From positions 3,844,001-3,908,000 of the forward strand of contig NZ_JACHNE010000001.1 of the NCBI RefSeq assembly GCF_014205255.1: 64,000 nt of DNA, in the 5' to 3' direction. The translations under genes and the position numbers were made by a program. Positions within the stretch are counted from its first letter, which is position 1, and each line of letters begins with the position of its first letter. Origin of the DNA: Streptomyces caelestis. GTDB lineage: Bacteria > Actinomycetota > Actinomycetes > Streptomycetales > Streptomycetaceae. Below the pieces are notes generated by a model. The model worked only from the letters and a program-made list of their open reading frames with translations. It was not told the DNA's origin and ran no database searches. Positions 57,512-64,000 of this stretch are shown one piece after another.

Positions 57512-59107
57512 TCAGACCCCGGGCCCCACGATCGCGCGCAGGGTGTTGCCGACCGTCGCGACGGCCGACTGGGTCGCGCCCGTCTTCTGCGCCGAGGCCT
57601 GCGGCTTCGGGTCGGGCAGCTTCTGGCAGACCGCGTCGGCCACGCCGCTGCCGTGCGGCACCTTGCCGCTGGTGAGGTACGTCGCCAGGTGCTTGTCCAG
57701 GCAGGCGTTGCCGCTCAGCGTGACGCCGTGGTTGCCGCCGCCCTGCTCCACCACCAGGCTGGAGCCGCGCAGCAGCCGGTGCATGGTGACACCGCCCTGG
57801 TACGGGGTGGCCGCGTCGTCCGTCGCCTGGAACAGCAGCACCGGCGGGAGCTTGGTGTTGGCGACGTTCACCGGCTTCAGCGACTTCGTCGGCCAGAACG
57901 CGCACGGGGCGTTGTACCAGGCGTTGTTCCAGGCCATGAACGGCGCCTTCTCGTACACCGCCCAGTTGTCCTTGCGCCACTGCTTCCAGTCGCGCGGCCA
58001 GGACGCGTCACGGCACTGCACCGCGGCGTAGACGCTGTAGCCGTTGTCCCCGGAGGCGTCGATGGCGGCGATGTTGTCGTACGCCGTGACCAGCGCGGCG
58101 GTGTCGTGCTTGTTGACGTACGCCGCGAACGTCTGGGCGAGGGTGGGCCAGTAGGCGTTGTTGTAGCCGCCGGGTATGAAGATGTCCTCCAGTTCGGAGG
58201 GGCCCACCTTGCCGCCCGCCGGCTTCTTGGCCAGGGCCGCCCGCATGGCGTACCACTTGGCCTCGATCTTCGCCGGGTCGGTGCCGAGCTTGTACGTGGA
58301 GTCGTACTTCGCGATCCACGCCATGAGCGCCTTGTGGCGCTTGTCGAAGGCGTAGTCCTGCTTGATGTTGGCGTCGTACCAGACCCCGGTCGGGTCGACG
58401 ATCGAGTCCAGCACCAGGCGCCGCACCCGCTCGGGGTACAGCTTGGAGTAGACCGCGCCGAGGTAGGTGCCGTACGAGTAGCCGAAGTAGTTGATCTTCT
58501 TGGCGCCAAGGGCCTTGCGGATCGAGTCCATGTCCTTCACGGCGCTGACCGTGTTGATGTACGGCAGGACGTCGGCGTACTTCTTGCCGCAGGCCTGGGC
58601 GAAGGACTTGGCGCGGTCGAGGTTGGCCTTCTCGATCGCCGGGGTGCTGGGTACGGAGTCGGGACGCACCGGGTTGAAGTAGCCCGGCTTGCAGTCCAGG
58701 GCGGGCTCGCTCTTGCCCACGCCGCGCGGGTCGAAGCCGACGACGTCGTACTGGGCGGCGACTTCCTTGGGCAGGGAGGAGGCGACGAAACCGGCCAGCG
58801 TCAGGCCACTGGCGCCGGGGCCGCCGGGGTTGACCAGCAGCGGACCCTGGTACGTCTTCGCGGTGTGCGGCACGCGGGACAGCGCCAGCGTGATCTGCTT
58901 CCCCTGCGGCTTCGCGTAGTCGAGCGGCACCTTCACCGACGCGCACTGGAGCGTCGGGTAGTCCTCCGTGCCGCACTTCTTCCAAGTGACCTTCGCGGCC
59001 TGGGCGGTGTTCGCGGAGTGCGACGCGCTGGCGTTGGCGGGGACGGCGGTGAGTGTCCCGGCCAGTACGACAGTCGCGCCGCACAGGACGGCTGCGCTTC
59101 TTCTCAT
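57512..59107 (-). CDS. secreted tripeptidyl aminopeptidase/S33-family hydrolase (SlpD/E type)
   Basis: A 531-residue secreted alpha/beta-hydrolase. Signal peptide about 1-27 (hydrophobic VLCGATVVLAGTLTAV, cleavage near ANASA). Oxyanion region NPGGPGASG, then FGYSYGTYLG with nucleophile S211, and QATDDAATP and GNHGVTL supplying Asp and His; six or more Cys suggest disulfides, as in Streptomyces Tap/SlpD/SlpE. It releases tripeptides from extracellular protein in characterised relatives. ATG at 59107. There is no lipobox, so it is soluble rather than membrane-anchored. Confidence 0.92.
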   Translation of the reverse strand: MRRSAAVLCGATVVLAGTLTAVPANASASHSANTAQAAKVTWKKCGTEDYPTLQCASVKVPLDYAKPQGKQITLALSRVPHTAKTYQGPLLVNPGGPGASGLTLAGFVASSLPKEVAAQYDVVGFDPRGVGKSEPALDCKPGYFNPVRPDSVPSTPAIEKANLDRAKSFAQACGKKYADVLPYINTVSAVKDMDSIRKALGAKKINYFGYSYGTYLGAVYSKLYPERVRRLVLDSIVDPTGVWYDANIKQDYAFDKRHKALMAWIAKYDSTYKLGTDPAKIEAKWYAMRAALAKKPAGGKVGPSELEDIFIPGGYNNAYWPTLAQTFAAYVNKHDTAALVTAYDNIAAIDASGDNGYSVYAAVQCRDASWPRDWKQWRKDNWAVYEKAPFMAWNNAWYNAPCAFWPTKSLKPVNVANTKLPPVLLFQATDDAATPYQGGVTMHRLLRGSSLVVEQGGGNHGVTLSGNACLDKHLATYLTSGKVPHGSGVADAVCQKLPDPKPQASAQKTGATQSAVATVGNTLRAIVGPGV

Positions 59108-59380
59108 GGAGTTCTCTCAGAACGGTGAGGGGGGTCAGGACCGTGTGTCACACGGTCCGTGCCGCATCGTTTCGGAAGAGCACGCCATGCCAGTACGTAA
59201 TCGACCAAGATTTGACCGAATCGAGTCATCCACTGCGCCCAAACTCCCTGAAAGAAGGGGCAGTTGGACTATCTCGTCCCAAACAGACCAGAAGCCTGCG
59301 AGGGGCCGCGGGGAACCTGCGGTCCGGTCCTGCCCTCCCTCCGCCGGCTCGCCGTCGCACCGGGTGGGAACGGAACAGGG

Positions 59381-59707
59381 TCACGTCCGGCGGGTGGAGG
59401 GCTGAGGGGGCAGCATCACGTCTCCACTGCGTGTGAGTCGCTGCCAGGGCAGCCGGTAGCCGTTGATCGCGGTCAGGCAGGCCTGGGTGAGGACCAGATA
59501 CATCACCTGGCGGTAGACGACCTGCTGGAGAGGAAGCGCCCACAGGGGCCGGAGCCTCTCGCCGTCGAGATGGAAGGCGTACACGGCGCAGACGGCCTGC
59601 ACCGCCAGCACACCGCTCCAGGCCAGCACGGTGGTGCGCGGGTTCCCGAACACCAGGCCGTAGAGGGCCAGCAGGTCGATCAGCGGGGCGAGCAGGGGGG
59701 TTGGCAA
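59381..59707 (-). pseudogene. C-terminal fragment of a polysaccharide deacetylase-glycosyltransferase
   Basis: The last ~105 residues of the glycosyltransferase family 2 part: LAPLIDLLALYGLVFG, AVYAFHLDGERLRPLWALPL, QQVVYRQVMYLVLTQACLTA. This is the membrane-associated C-terminal end seen in bifunctional polysaccharide deacetylase/GT2 proteins. Its own upstream part is absent: at about 59708 sequence changes to the TnpB-containing insert. The matching N-terminal fragment is at 60661-61029. Confidence 0.75.
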
Positions 59708-59823
59708 CTGCTGGGGTTTGACTGAGTGCGAGTGTGTTCTGGCGTGTGTGAGTGAGTGCTGATGCTCGCGGGCGGGGGCTGGGTGCTGCTCTTCAGGGAC
59801 GGGAAGAGGAGTTCGGCTGTCGA

Positions 59824-60660
59824 ATGTGTGACCTTTCCGGGTGGTGTTCGTTGGGTGTGGTGACCGGCTTGTCGAGGGCTGCTGATGGGGGGTGTGGGGT
59901 GGGCCGACTGCGGGAGCTTGCGGAGCCGTTCGTCGCTCCGGGGCCGTCCGGGGTGGCGATCCGTACCCGGCTGAAACATCTCACGCCCGCTGATGAGAAG
60001 GTGCTGCGGCTGGTGGGCGCGCACCTTGGATCGCTGGCCTCGCGTGACCTGAAGAGGCGATGCCGGGACGGTCTGGACCATGACGGTGAGGCGTGGGCGG
60101 CGCGCAAGCGGGACCTGACACCCCTGTGCTCCTCGCGGTGGGCGGGCGCGGTCACCAAGGCCAGCCACGACCAGTGGGCGCTGGCCCGCCGCTGCCAGTT
60201 CGCCCACATCCAGAACCTTCAGGCCGCTGTCCGCACGATCCGGTACCGGCTGTCCCTCCCGGTGGGCGCAAAGGGCGGCAAGGGGGCGCCGGGCGGCTAC
60301 CGCAGCAGGCGGGAGTGGCACGCCAAGTCCCGCCGCCTGCACCTGCTTCAGGACCGGCTGGAGCGGGAACAAGCCGACCGCGAAGCCGGGATCGTCCACG
60401 TCGTACGCGGCGGCAAACGCCTGGCCCGCACCCGGCATCACCTCCCGGCCGCGCAGCTCACCAAGGACCAGTGGCGGCAGCGGTGGGAGGCCGAACGCTG
60501 GTTCCTCCAAGCCGACGGCGAGTCTGGCAAGCGGTTCGGCAACGAGACCATCCGGGTCAGTCCGGACGGTGAGGTGAGTATCAGGCTGCCGGCCCCGCTG
60601 AAGGAGTGGGCCAACGCCCCGCACGGCCGGTACGTCCTGGCCTGCCGGGTCGCCTTCCCG
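59824..60660 (+). pseudogene. truncated IS605/IS607-type TnpB gene (N-terminal half only)
   Basis: Codes GRLRELAEPFVAPGPSGVAI, RLKHLTPADEKVLRLVGAH, WAGAVTKASHDQWALARRCQ, GYRSRREWHAKSRRLHLL, DGESGKRFGNETIRVSPDGE and ANAPHGRYVLACRVAFP, all from the first half of the Streptomyces TnpB family (about 550 residues, from memory). The RuvC catalytic Asp/Glu/Asp motifs lie in the missing half. After about 60660 the sequence becomes deacetylase DNA on the other strand. Start uncertain (ATG 59824, GTG 59857 or 59860). No left or right IS ends or tnpA are recognised. Confidence 0.75.
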
Positions 60661-61029
60661 GTGGTGGTCGAGAACGGCCCGTATGCGGGGCGTCCAGGTG
60701 GGGTCGGGGCCGTCGTCGAAGGTCAGGACGACGGTCTTGTCCGGTGTGCGATACGTCCGCGGGTGATCCTGGGTGGTGTCGACGATCGGGCCGCCGTCGG
60801 CGATCCTGCGGGGGACTCCGGTGGCCGGTCGTCCGCCGCGCCCTTCCTGGTCGCCGGCGAAGCCCCTGGTGGTGTACCCCTCGACCAGGAGGACCGAGGC
60901 GACGAAGGCCAGCAGGACGAGGGGAACGAGGATGCGGAAGCGGTGCCGGGGCGACAGGGGTGCTCGCGTCCGCCGCGGGCCGGACGGCCTCGGTGAGCGG
61001 CCGGGTGACCGGTCAGGGCGCCGCCGCAT
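60661..61029 (-). pseudogene. N-terminal fragment of a polysaccharide deacetylase-glycosyltransferase
   Basis: About 123 residues: an Arg-rich cytoplasmic tail, one transmembrane helix (ILVPLVLLAFVASVLLVEGY) and the start of a NodB deacetylase domain with KTVVLTFDDGPDPTWTP, motif 1 including the metal-binding Asp. It then runs into TnpB sequence in reverse orientation. ATG at 61029 shares a base with the stop of the upstream Pro-rich gene. Together with 59381-59707 it marks a once bifunctional cell-surface polysaccharide gene whose middle is gone. Confidence 0.78.
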
Positions 61030-61930
61030 CAGGGGGCCTCGGCCACCGATGGGTCGGGAGGCGGGGGTTCGGCCACGGCACCGGGCGGTGCCGAGGGGAT
61101 GGCCGCCGGCCCTGTGGGCTGGGGGGCGGATGGCGGCGTTGACGCCGGCGGCTCAGGTGCCGGCGGGGCGGGTGCCGGTGGAGCGGGTGGCGGCGCTGGC
61201 GCCGGCGGGTCAGGTGCCGGTGGGGCGCTGCTCGGCGGAGCAGGTGAGGGCAAGGGCGGAGGCGAGGCGGGAGCGCTGCCCGTGCCGGGTGCAGGGGCGG
61301 GAGCGGGAGGGTCATCAGTGGCCGTGGGCTGCGCCGATGGGAGTGGCGCCTGTGGCGTTGGTGCCTCGGTTCTGGTGTGTCAGGAGGTGCCGGTGCGCTG
61401 TTCGGTGGACTCCCGGGCACAAGGGGCGGAGCAAGGGGAGGGCCGGGCGCGGTGAGCTGCGGAACGATCAGAGTGCTCGGGCCGACCGCGACCGAAGGGC
61501 CGTCCGGCGGTGCCAGGGGCGTCCGGCCCGGGGTGCGGGGTTCCGGTGCGGCAGGCGCCGCTATGTCACCGGGCAGGATCGCCCCCGGCGCAAAGGGCGT
61601 TGCTCCCATCAGGCTCAGCCCCAGCACCGCCATATAAGTAGCCGCACAGGCGGCCAGCCCGTAACCGGTGCGCCTCAGATTCCGCGCACGTCGACCGGAG
61701 GCATCGACGAACACGGGGAGGCTCGGATCGCTCGGTGACCCCTGTCCCGTATGTCCTGTCTTGGCACGGTTAAGCACCATACGGTTTAGAGCACGCCGCT
61801 GCGCGGTGGGCCGACATGGAACCTTCCACATCAGCAGAAGGGCACTCCCGGCGAGCATCCCGGTCAGGTACATGGCCAGGTACGCGGGTGATCCGGAGGC
61901 GCCCGGCGAGGACCGAGCGCCCCCCGTCAC
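61029..61930 (-). pseudogene. Pro-rich two-helix membrane protein gene with a frameshift
   Basis: N-terminal part in one frame: two helices (YLTGMLAGSALLLMWKV and YGLAACAATYMAVLGLSLMG), then Pro-rich sequence. Between about 61330 and 61379 coding moves to another frame, which continues as a Pro/Ala-rich tail (SPAPPSSAPPAPDPPAPAPP) and stops at 61029, exactly overlapping the deacetylase start (TGATG). The unshifted frame instead becomes Arg/His-rich and stops at 61013 inside the deacetylase gene. The frameshift may be real or a sequencing error in GC-rich DNA. Function unknown; adjacent to the polysaccharide locus. Confidence 0.65.
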
Positions 61931-61937
61931 ACCGACG

Positions 61938-63458
61938 TCACATCGCCGTGCACCTCACACTCGGCACGGCCCCGCCCCCGGGAGTACCTCCGAGGCCGAA
62001 GCTCGTCGAACCCCCGGTCGGCACGCTCCCGTTGTGCGTGGCGTTCACCGCCGTGACGGTCGCGCCGCTCTGGGTGTGCGAGGCGTTCCACATGCTGGTG
62101 ACCTTCTGGGAGCCGGTCCAGGCCCAGCTCACCGTCCAGGACTTGAGCGGAACACCGCCCGTGTTGGCCACCTTCACCTCGGCGTTGAAACCGCCGCCCC
62201 AGTCGCTGCTGACGCTGTAGGCGGCAGAGCAGGCGGCCGTGCCACCGCCCGGTTCGCCCGGGCCGCCCGGGCCGGGCCCGGAGCCGCCGCCCGCGAAGCC
62301 CGGCGCCTTGACTGCCGCCAGGTACCCGTCCTTCACGGTGTCCACGGTCTGCCAGTCGTCCTTCAGGATCCCGCCCGTGTCACCGGAGTTGGGGTTCCAG
62401 GACCAGAACGTCCAGTGGAAGCTGTCGGCGCCGTACGCCGATGTCGACCGCAGGTACGTCACCAGCGCGGACAGCCACTTCTGATCCACCGACGACTGGA
62501 GCGTCGTACCGAACTCGCCGAGCCACACCGGCGCGATGTTCTGCTTGAAGATGTAGCCCCAGTACCTGTCCCAGACCTCCGGCATGTTGGCGGGGAAGGA
62601 CGGGTCACTGAACCACGGCTGCTGGGCCACCGACGTGGCGTAGTCGTGGGCCGAGTAGACCAGCCGGTTCGGGACGTCCAGCTGGACCGGGTGCTGGGCG
62701 ACGCCCATGAGGTTGCCGCCCCACCAGCCGTTGGCGCCGTTGTACGACTGCACGCCCTCGACCATGATCAGCAGCTCGGGGTTGACCGACAGCACCGCGT
62801 TGCCCGCGCGCTGGGCGGCCAGACGCCAGTCCCGGGCCGTGTCGCCGCAGCCCCAGCAGGCGGGATCGCGGGGCTCGTTGTGCAGGTCGATGCCGATCAC
62901 TGTGGAGTTGCCCTTGTAACGGGCCGCCAGGGACTTGAGGTTGGCGATCCAGGTCGACTCGGGGACCGACGCCGTGTACCAGAGCGCCGACTGGCCCGCC
63001 GCGTCCGGGCGGTGCCGGTCGAGGACGATCTTGAGGCCGGCCTGCCCGGCGTACGCCACGATCCGGTCCAGGACCTGGAGTGACGTCAGGCCGCGCAGGT
63101 CGGTGTTCTTGCCGTCGTAGTTGATGCTGCCGGGCATGGTGCCGGGCTTGAGGATGTCGTCGCTGTAGGGCATCCGGATGGTGTTGTAGCCCAGCGACTT
63201 CATCTGGTCGATCATGCTCTTGTAGTCGCGGGCCCACAGGCCGTGGACGACGTGGATGTCGGTCTCGAAGCCGAACCAGTTGACGCCGGCGATACGGACC
63301 GGCTGCCCGGCCGCGTCCAGGATCTGCCGGCCGCTGGTGTGCCAGTAGCCGGCGCCGGCCTGCGCGTCGACGTCGGCGTGCGCCGAGGACTGCGTACCGG
63401 CCAGGGGTAACAGGAGCGCCGCGGCGACGCACAGCGCTCTTCGCAGAGTGCGGAACAT
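61938..63458 (-). CDS. secreted cellulase, GH5 catalytic domain plus C-terminal CBM2
   Basis: A 506-residue extracellular endoglucanase. Signal peptide about 1-28 (ALCVAAALLLPLAGTQSSAHA). GH5 domain about 30-385: IVLDRHRPDAAGQSALWYT, acid/base Glu in DLHNEP and nucleophile Glu in WLGEFG. A Gly/Pro linker (GGGSGPGPGGPGEPGGG) leads to a family 2 cellulose-binding module (about 410-506) with Cys at both ends and exposed Trp in SDWGGGF, LKSWTVSW and MWNASH. ATG at 63458 with GAGAGGAAG. The CebR box at 63497-63510 indicates induction by cello-oligosaccharides. Confidence 0.94.
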   Translation of the reverse strand: MFRTLRRALCVAAALLLPLAGTQSSAHADVDAQAGAGYWHTSGRQILDAAGQPVRIAGVNWFGFETDIHVVHGLWARDYKSMIDQMKSLGYNTIRMPYSDDILKPGTMPGSINYDGKNTDLRGLTSLQVLDRIVAYAGQAGLKIVLDRHRPDAAGQSALWYTASVPESTWIANLKSLAARYKGNSTVIGIDLHNEPRDPACWGCGDTARDWRLAAQRAGNAVLSVNPELLIMVEGVQSYNGANGWWGGNLMGVAQHPVQLDVPNRLVYSAHDYATSVAQQPWFSDPSFPANMPEVWDRYWGYIFKQNIAPVWLGEFGTTLQSSVDQKWLSALVTYLRSTSAYGADSFHWTFWSWNPNSGDTGGILKDDWQTVDTVKDGYLAAVKAPGFAGGGSGPGPGGPGEPGGGTAACSAAYSVSSDWGGGFNAEVKVANTGGVPLKSWTVSWAWTGSQKVTSMWNASHTQSGATVTAVNATHNGSVPTGGSTSFGLGGTPGGGAVPSVRCTAM

Positions 63459-63496
63459 GGCTGCTTCCTCTCGGGGAGGCGCGGCTCCGGAACGTC

Positions 63497-63510
63497 TGGG
63501 AGCGCTCCCA
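63497..63510. promoter_or_regulatory. CebR operator upstream of the cellulase gene
   Basis: TGGGAGCGCTCCCA, the exact 14-bp consensus palindrome bound by the cellobiose/cellotriose-responsive repressor CebR, about 40 bp before the cellulase start. Confidence 0.9.
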
Positions 63511-63660
63511 TCAACGCCGCGCACCTCCCAGGAAACTGGCACGCCATGAGCACGTCAAGGAGGTGGGCGTTCACTCATCACGCCGCTCGGAATCTCTGCA
63601 CGGCGCCGCCGCTCCGCATGACAAGCTCGCCGTCCGCTACGACCACGTCTCCCGCTCGGC

Positions 63661-64000
63661 CTAGCCGGCAGTCGACGAAGAAGGATGCCATCCGGTCCGC
63701 ATGGGTGCGACGATCCGCTCCACGGTCTCCTCGATCTGAACCAGGCACTCGTGCACTTGTGGCGGGGGTGCGCCAAGAGGGTCTTCCACGTCCACGTCAC
63801 CCATGCGCGTCGACACGGCACCACGGCGAGCGGCCGCGCCCTGTACGAGGGCGGCAAATCGTGCGGCCGGATCCGCCACGCCTGCGGCGTCCTCCGACCG
63901 CACCAGCCGGGCGAACTCACGGAAGGTGAACGCACGGGACAACGCACGCACAGGGGACAGCCGCACAGCGGCCTCACGATGCTCTCGCGCAGCACCCAGC
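63661..64000 (-). CDS. low-molecular-weight protein tyrosine phosphatase (partial, 5' end outside window)
   Basis: The frame is open to the right edge; 112 C-terminal residues are seen. AREHREAAVRLSPVRALSR, FTFREFARLV and the C-terminal DVEDPLGAPPPQVHECLVQ match the second half of LMW-PTPs, where DPLG includes the general-acid Asp. The catalytic CxxGxxR loop lies beyond the window. Such phosphatases in actinobacteria often accompany polysaccharide genes, as here the deacetylase locus 3 kb away. Confidence 0.75.
   Translation of the reverse strand, partial: LGAAREHREAAVRLSPVRALSRAFTFREFARLVRSEDAAGVADPAARFAALVQGAAARRGAVSTRMGDVDVEDPLGAPPPQVHECLVQIEETVERIVAPMRTGWHPSSSTAG

Overview
This is a GC-rich (roughly 70% or more) actinobacterial chromosome segment. 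Codon bias, frequent GTG starts, ATGA/GTGA stop-start overlaps and the gene families present (DmdR-type DtxR regulator, NsdA-like TPR regulator, HATPase/STAS/sigma modules, SlpD/E-type secreted peptidase, CBM2 cellulase, FemX) all point to Streptomyces. As I remember it, the gene content and order (serC, acyl-CoA carboxylase, pdxH, citrate synthase, PAS protein, SIS protein, dmdR1, purU, EF-hand/STAS/sigma) resemble the conserved chromosome core of S. coelicolor. No rRNA, tRNA, CRISPR array, prophage or intact insertion sequence was found.

Layout. 1-10.1 kb: two acyl-CoA/alcohol catabolism clusters (alcohol dehydrogenase, acyl-CoA dehydrogenase, SDR, divergent cyclase; then two acyl-CoA dehydrogenases, an amidohydrolase and a divergent acyl-CoA ligase), separated by an RsbW-like ATPase. 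Both divergent intergenic regions carry the same kind of TCTGACGG/CCGTTAGA palindrome, so one regulator may control both. 10.2-20.4 kb: EF-hand protein, STAS protein, an ECF-type sigma factor with a zinc-finger/MDMPI anti-sigma candidate, purU, a binding lipoprotein, a repeat-rich membrane protein and an NsdA-like regulator. 20.7-28.5 kb: prim-pol domain protein, two-gene ABC exporter, an alpha/beta hydrolase without its nucleophile serine, dmdR1, a SIS protein behind a DasR-like site, and a PAS/GAF protein. 28.7-29.7 kb: a RidA remnant, then a HIT-family gene behind a promoter, a 12-codon leader ORF with an exceptional Shine-Dalgarno, and a terminator-capped three-way-junction RNA.

29.8-40.6 kb: citrate synthase, pdxH, then an eight-member leftward acyl-CoA carboxylase operon (TIGR03084 protein, AtuA-family protein, carboxylase beta and alpha, acyl-CoA dehydrogenase, a deleted acyl-CoA ligase remnant, enoyl-CoA hydratase, TetR), resembling acyclic terpene or leucine-type degradation. 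41-45 kb: FGE-like protein, VOC protein, a 185-bp MITE abutting an EamA transporter gene, and FemX followed by a minisatellite. 45.6-54.5 kb: LacI-controlled sugar ABC operon with a large FAD/Fe-S dehydrogenase, divergent from a GH32-like hydrolase. 54.6-59.1 kb: serC, imine reductase with divergent TetR, secreted tripeptidyl peptidase. 59.4-64 kb: a degraded polysaccharide deacetylase-glycosyltransferase locus whose middle is replaced by a TnpB fragment, a frameshifted Pro-rich membrane protein, a GH5-CBM2 cellulase with a CebR box, and the end of a protein tyrosine phosphatase gene.

Gene functions rest on motifs read from translated sequence and family knowledge; no database search was run. 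The least explained signals are the leader-peptide/three-way-junction element at 29.0-29.2 kb, the shared palindromes of the two catabolic clusters, the MITE and the TnpB-replaced locus.
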